Shown: positions 31,078-33,746 of the stretch, in pieces
Position numbering within the stretch: the first letter of the stretch is position 1
Layout of the letters: the number at the start of each line of letters is the position of its first letter
Source: Desulfuromonadaceae bacterium
GTDB taxonomy: Bacteria; Desulfobacterota; Desulfuromonadia; Geobacterales; Pseudopelobacteraceae
Direction: 5' to 3'
Length of the DNA stretch: 33,746 bases
NCBI GenBank assembly: GCA_028688955.1
Contig: JAQTXD010000035.1
Location: forward strand, 1-33,746
Position numbers and translations under genes: made by a program
Notes under the pieces: model-generated
What the model was told of the DNA's origin: nothing
The model's input: the letters and a program-made list of their open reading frames with translations, nothing else
The model's database searches: none

Positions 31078-31236
31078 CAAATACCTCCTGTTTAAGAGCT
31101 TATATACAGCAGCAATAACGACAACATATTCATGTGTACTTAATAATAATAGTGGCGGCACCATACACACGTATTGTGCTAATTGCAACAGAAATGAAAG
31201 AAATTGAAAAAAATTGAAAGGGGAGGTGAAAGAGAA
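31078..31236 (+). promoter_or_regulatory. Divergent intergenic control region
   Basis: These 159 bp separate the minus-strand gene from the HTH gene. They contain TAATAATAAT and a tandem AAATTGAAA repeat (31200-31217). TATATA near 31101 could be a minus-strand -10. No clear pair of promoters can be fixed, but the layout suits a small genetic switch. Confidence 0.3.
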
Positions 31237-31410
31237 ATGGGATTTTTGAAGCTGAAACCAGCGGCGAAAGAATTGGGAGTTGCTTACTACTGGCTCAGGG
31301 AACAAGCGGTGGCCGGTAAAATCCCGGCAATGCGAACAGGTGGAGATAAGGGGACATGGTTGGTAGACCCTGAACAGGTGAAGGAATCAATGTTGAAGAT
31401 GGCCGCATAA
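31237..31410 (+). CDS. HTH (excisionase/MerR-like) DNA-binding protein
   Basis: I chose the ATG at 31237 because GGGGAGGTGA lies eight bases upstream. The 57 residues read MGFLKLKPAAKELGVAYYWL, then a basic turn and KGTWLVDPEQVKESM. This is the winged-helix HTH_17 pattern of excisionases and small regulators: a helix pair (AAKELGVAYYWLREQ), a basic wing, and the W-x-VDP-x-x-V ending. Lying downstream of attP and the early promoter, it may bend att DNA for excision or regulate early genes. Confidence 0.7.
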   Translation: MGFLKLKPAAKELGVAYYWLREQAVAGKIPAMRTGGDKGTWLVDPEQVKESMLKMAA

Positions 31411-31411
31411 A

Positions 31412-31442
31412 GAAAAAGCCCCTCTGTTGGAGCAGAGAGGCC
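31412..31442 (-). terminator. Hairpin with T-run on the minus strand
   Basis: GCCCCTCTG pairs with CAGAGAGGC with one C-A mismatch around TTGGAG. On the minus strand it is followed by TTTTTCTTT, so it would stop antisense transcription heading left. On the + strand only the hairpin is available. Confidence 0.4.
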
Positions 31443-31471
31443 GAAACCAAAAACAAAGAGAGGTAACTCTA

Positions 31472-31601
31472 ATGCAAAAAGAAACTCAAGTCAAGATTCC
31501 CGGCCTACTTTAACTATCAGGAGAGACATCTGCAAGCAAAGATTGAGAGGGACACACTTCTTTATCTGGCTGAAGTTATGAATGCGAGGATACCGAAATG
31601 A
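31472..31601 (+). pseudogene. Small gene interrupted by a +1 frameshift
   Basis: An ATG at 31472 with AGAGAGG upstream begins MQKETQVKIP and then stops at 31511. One base further on, the +1 frame continues naturally (AYFNYQERHLQAKIERD, then LYLAEVMNARIPK) and stops at 31599-31601, overlapping the next ATG. Dropping one G in CCCGGCC (31499-31505) would restore a protein of about 42 residues. This is a point mutation, a sequencing error or a +1 frameshift at CCC-G. Confidence 0.45.
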
Positions 31602-31765
31602 TTCATACCTGCAAACGTACCGGAATCCGCGAAACTGATCAGCAACAAGCAGAGATTAAATGCCTTACCTGCGGGTTCTGCGAGCGTGAAGCTATCCGCG
31701 AGGAATTCCAAAATGAGAAATGGGAACCCACCGGGATTCGGGACACGAAAGACCAGGACGATTAA
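31598..31765 (+). CDS. 55-residue Cys-rich small protein
   Basis: The ATG overlaps the stop of the preceding broken gene, and GAGGA lies upstream. The peptide has C5 and a CLTCGFCER cluster (C-x2-C-x2-C), so it probably binds zinc, followed by an acidic, polar tail. It is one of several tiny Cys-rich genes in the early region. No named family is recognised. Confidence 0.5.
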   Translation: MIHTCKRTGIRETDQQQAEIKCLTCGFCEREAIREEFQNEKWEPTGIRDTKDQDD

Positions 31766-31767
31766 CT

Positions 31768-31965
31768 ATGTGTTTTGGGATGAAATGCCAGTTTGAACGG
31801 TGGGACGGCGAATGTGGCAACTGGAGAATGCAGGGGAAGCAAGGCAGCGCATGTTGTGACGAACCGGATACAGATTTTGTCCACCCCCTGCGGATAGTTA
31901 AAGAGAAAGGAGCAGAACATGAGCAAGCGGACATCGTTGGTGATTCTCTGGAGGACGGACGGTGA
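31768..31965 (+). CDS. 65-residue Cys-rich protein
   Basis: The ATG lies two bases after the previous stop. Five Cys fall in the first 32 residues (MCFGMKCQFERWDGECGNW, then ACCDEP), spaced like a structural zinc or disulphide site. The C-terminal half is acidic (EKGAEHEQADIVGD). The pattern GECGNW...CCD recalls short phage zinc-binding proteins. The last 47 bp overlap the next gene in another frame. The function is unknown. Confidence 0.5.
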   Translation: MCFGMKCQFERWDGECGNWRMQGKQGSACCDEPDTDFVHPLRIVKEKGAEHEQADIVGDSLEDGR

Positions 31966-32071
31966 AACTACGCTGGCATTTGCCAGCAGAAAGGAGGCTG
32001 AAAACCACAAAAACATGATGGATGCTGAGTTTGGAAACAGAATAGTAAAGATGGAGTTGGTGGAAGAATAG
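31919..32071 (+). CDS. 50-residue unknown protein
   Basis: The ATG at 31919 follows AAGGAG by six bases, a good site despite lying inside the previous gene. The product reads MSKRTSLVILWRTDGETTLA, then AFASRKEAENHKNMM and a short acidic end. It resembles a small beta-hairpin plus helix protein. The strong ribosome-binding site is the main evidence that it is real. Confidence 0.5.
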   Translation: MSKRTSLVILWRTDGETTLAFASRKEAENHKNMMDAEFGNRIVKMELVEE

Positions 32072-32072
32072 A

Positions 32073-32095
32073 AAAGCCCTCTGCGAAAGGGCTAA
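32073..32095 (-). terminator. Hairpin, minus-strand terminator-like
   Basis: AGCCCT and AGGGCT (32075-32080, 32088-32093) form a 6-bp stem. On the minus strand TTTTC follows. It may block antisense transcription or stabilise the + strand message at the RusA leader. The same AAAAGCCC motif occurs at the hairpin near 31412. Confidence 0.4.
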
Positions 32096-32128
32096 TCCAA
32101 AAAACGAAGTAGTCAAAAGGATATCACA

Positions 32129-32551
32129 GTGAGTGATTCTGTCAAGAAGATCGAGTTTTTTATACCGGGCAAGCCCGTTGCACAGTCCCGGCCACGCTTT
32201 GCAAGACGGGGCGCTTTCGTAGCCACGTATGACGCGGCGCCAGCCAAGGATTACAAATCATGGGTGAAGTCCTGCGCTCTGGATCACATGGAGAAAGCCA
32301 GTATCACCATGATCAGCAGGGACATCCCCCTGATAATGACTCTGGTTGTTGATGTTGAACGGCCAAAGACCAAGAAGAATGTAGCATTCCCCACCACAAA
32401 GCCTGATTGCGACAATTTTGCAAAGGGTGTCATGGATGCACTCGAAAGCATCCTCTACCAAGCTGATCAGCAGATAGTCCGGCTGGTCGTATCAAAACAT
32501 TACTCAGACCGTCCAGGTGTAACGGTCACTATATCGGAGGCGAAATGCTGA
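32129..32551 (+). CDS. rusA: RusA-like Holliday junction resolvase
   Basis: The GTG at 32129 has AAAGGA upstream. The 140-residue protein shows the RusA order: an N-terminal beta strand (IEFFIPGKPVAQSRPRF), then D93-x-D95-N96 (KPDCDNFAKGVMDAL) and D113 (YQADQQIVRLVVSK). These match the three catalytic acidic residues of RusA. It cleaves four-way junctions and resolves branched replication or recombination intermediates before packaging. It overlaps the next gene by 7 bp in an operon with a Sak4-like recombinase. Confidence 0.88.
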   Translation: MSDSVKKIEFFIPGKPVAQSRPRFARRGAFVATYDAAPAKDYKSWVKSCALDHMEKASITMISRDIPLIMTLVVDVERPKTKKNVAFPTTKPDCDNFAKGVMDALESILYQADQQIVRLVVSKHYSDRPGVTVTISEAKC

Positions 32552-32961
32552 AAGAGTTAATTGCAAAGAGGACTGATCTTGAGACGCAGGTCATGGCGAT
32601 TCAGGAGCAGATTGCAGCGGTCAACATCGACATTGAACATGTTGTGGCTGGCAAACTTGCTGATTTGCGCAAGTTGCAGGGTAAGGAGTTTGGAACCGTC
32701 AACTTGTCGCTTGGCGGCTACAAAGTAACTGAAACCGTACCTAAAAAAGTGGAATGGGATCAGGAAAAGATGAACCAGATGTTTGACCGGATTGCAGCGG
32801 CTGGCGATGATCCGCGCGCTTACATGAAGTTGAAGCTGGAAGTGTCGGAAAAGAGTTATGAAGCGTTCCCCGCTCCGGTTCAGGCAATGTTTGCCGATTG
32901 CCGCACGGTCAAACCTGGCAAACCTTCGCTGAAGTTTGATATGGAGGTGTCCAATGCTTGA
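32545..32961 (+). CDS. 138-residue protein of the recombination operon, unknown
   Basis: GGAGG precedes the ATG, which overlaps the RusA stop. Residues 1-45 form a coiled coil (LKELIAKRTDLETQVMAIQE). A compact domain follows with a LGGYKVTETVPKKVEWDQEK segment and a YEAFPAPVQAMFADC helix. Proteins of this type frequently sit beside phage recombinase or nuclease genes. It may assist the recombinase, but there is no catalytic motif. It overlaps the next gene by 8 bp. Confidence 0.65.
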   Translation: MLKELIAKRTDLETQVMAIQEQIAAVNIDIEHVVAGKLADLRKLQGKEFGTVNLSLGGYKVTETVPKKVEWDQEKMNQMFDRIAAAGDDPRAYMKLKLEVSEKSYEAFPAPVQAMFADCRTVKPGKPSLKFDMEVSNA

Positions 32962-33746
32962 TCAGATCCGTTCCGCAAATGCTGTTTTCCCCCCGCAGAA
33001 GGTCTTGATCTATGGCGTGCAGGGAATCGGCAAGAATACCTTTGCCGCCACGTTCAAAGCCCCTGTCCTTCTGCAGATTGAAGATGGCAGTGCAGCAATC
33101 GACATTCCGGCGTTCCCTCTGGTTACTGTTTTCCAGGGCGTGATTGATGTTATCCAGGCGCTGCATGGAGATCATCAATATAAGACGCTGGTTGTTGATA
33201 CTTTGGATTGGTTGGAGCCCCTTCTTTGGTCAGCATGCTGTGAGCATCACGGCAAAGAGTCCATAGAATCATTCGGCTACGGTAAGGGATATATCGAAGT
33301 TGACCGCTGGTGGCGTCATGTCATGTCAGGCCTGGACTCGCTGCGTCACTCAAAGGGTATGGACATTGTTGTGCTGGCTCACAGCGAGGTCAAGAACATA
33401 TCTCCCCCCGATACCGACCCCTATGACTGCTACCAGATCAAGATGCAGAAACGCGCCTTTGCTCTCTGGCAGGAGTGGTCAGATCTAGTTTTGTTTCTCA
33501 ATTACAAGGTGCACATCCAGAAGACAAAGACCGGAATTAACGAGGAACGCACTCGCGGTATCGGAACCGGTGACCGTATGATTTACACCACTGAGCGCCC
33601 GGCATACAAGGCGAAGTCCAGTTGGCCGTTGCCGGATGAAATCCTGATCGGCAAAGACCGCACCTGGTCATCATTCCACGAACAACTGACCGCCGCTACT
33701 GACGGCAAATACATTTCCCCTGTTATCAAAACCACCAAGGAGGCAA
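32954..33746 (+). CDS. Sak4-like RecA-fold ATPase (AAA_24), 3' end outside window
   Basis: 264 codons are present without a stop. Near the N-terminus the P-loop reads GVQGIGKNT (G21-T29), with Walker B VVDTLDW after about 60 residues and a further strand MDIVVLAHSEVK. A C-terminal part (GTGDRMIYTTERP) follows. This is the Sak4 type of phage single-strand annealing or recombination ATPase, which acts on single-stranded DNA with SSB. Lys27 is followed by Asn rather than Ser/Thr, although Thr comes next. It ends the RusA operon visible here. Confidence 0.8.
   Translation, partial: MLDQIRSANAVFPPQKVLIYGVQGIGKNTFAATFKAPVLLQIEDGSAAIDIPAFPLVTVFQGVIDVIQALHGDHQYKTLVVDTLDWLEPLLWSACCEHHGKESIESFGYGKGYIEVDRWWRHVMSGLDSLRHSKGMDIVVLAHSEVKNISPPDTDPYDCYQIKMQKRAFALWQEWSDLVLFLNYKVHIQKTKTGINEERTRGIGTGDRMIYTTERPAYKAKSSWPLPDEILIGKDRTWSSFHEQLTAATDGKYISPVIKTTKEA

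Noticed and set aside
1-33746. The window as a closed circle by joining its two ends
   Set aside because: Reading the Sak4-like frame across the join leads quickly to a stop and a poor peptide, and the left-edge gene lacks a start. Sequence is probably missing between the ends.
1-33746. CRISPR array or insertion sequence
   Set aside because: No regularly spaced short repeats and no transposase frame with terminal inverted repeats were found. The repeats present are the 379-bp direct repeat, the palindromes, the iterons and the arm-type octamers.

Overview
The window is almost entirely the genome of a short-tailed, double-stranded DNA temperate phage. Nearly all genes read on the + strand in tightly overlapping operons. 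The evidence for a podovirus is terminase, a P22-type portal, scaffold, an SU10/DUF5309-type capsid protein, a head-tail adaptor, a P22 gp10-like stabilisation protein, short-fibre genes and very large ejection-type proteins, with no tape measure, sheath or long-tail genes. The host cannot be named from the sequence. The balanced base composition, the holin plus spanin-like lysis proteins, a Sec signal peptide and a remnant of an integron-type integrase all suit a Gram-negative proteobacterium.

Layout. (1) Positions 1-2315: an accessory stretch of tiny genes separated by imperfect palindromes with ATAAC/GTTAT ends, a 379-bp direct repeat (323-701 and 1788-2166), and the 3' tail of an IntI-like tyrosine recombinase. 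Together these resemble a decayed integron cassette array next to phage replication genes. (2) 2312-6595: early/replication genes, namely two unknown small proteins, a Cas4/RecB-type exonuclease, a Toprim primase-helicase, a candidate origin (5741-5834), a MazG-like protein and the small terminase subunit. (3) 6596-22343: packaging, capsid, neck and tail genes, starting behind a promoter at about 6700. (4) 22343-30398: a 1941-residue polyvalent/ejection protein, a putative appendage protein, then endolysin, holin and spanin-like genes. (5) 30399-30782: a strong terminator and an attP-like site, made of the 3' half of a tRNA-Pro flanked by repeated 8-bp arm-type motifs. (6) 30716-33746: a promoter with an internal operator-like palindrome, an HTH/excisionase-like gene, several tiny Cys-rich genes, a RusA resolvase, an unknown protein and the start of a Sak4-type recombinase that runs off the window.

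How it fits together. The Sak4-like annealing/recombinase ATPase, RusA and the Fe-S exonuclease would form a recombination module beside the primase-helicase. Late genes then package DNA, build the virion, inject the large internal proteins and lyse the cell. attP-type sequence with phage genes on both sides suggests an unintegrated (circular or permuted) genome, but no intact integrase is present, so it should lie outside the window or be lost.

The most notable signal is at 14093-14136. A slippery A-AAA-AAG heptamer, a 5-nt spacer and a 10-bp stem-loop sit exactly at the stop of a small head/neck gene, and the -1 frame reads directly into a C2H2 zinc finger. This looks like a programmed -1 ribosomal frameshift that makes a zinc-finger-tailed form of a virion-region protein. 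The integron-like array at the left end is the second main candidate for something undescribed.
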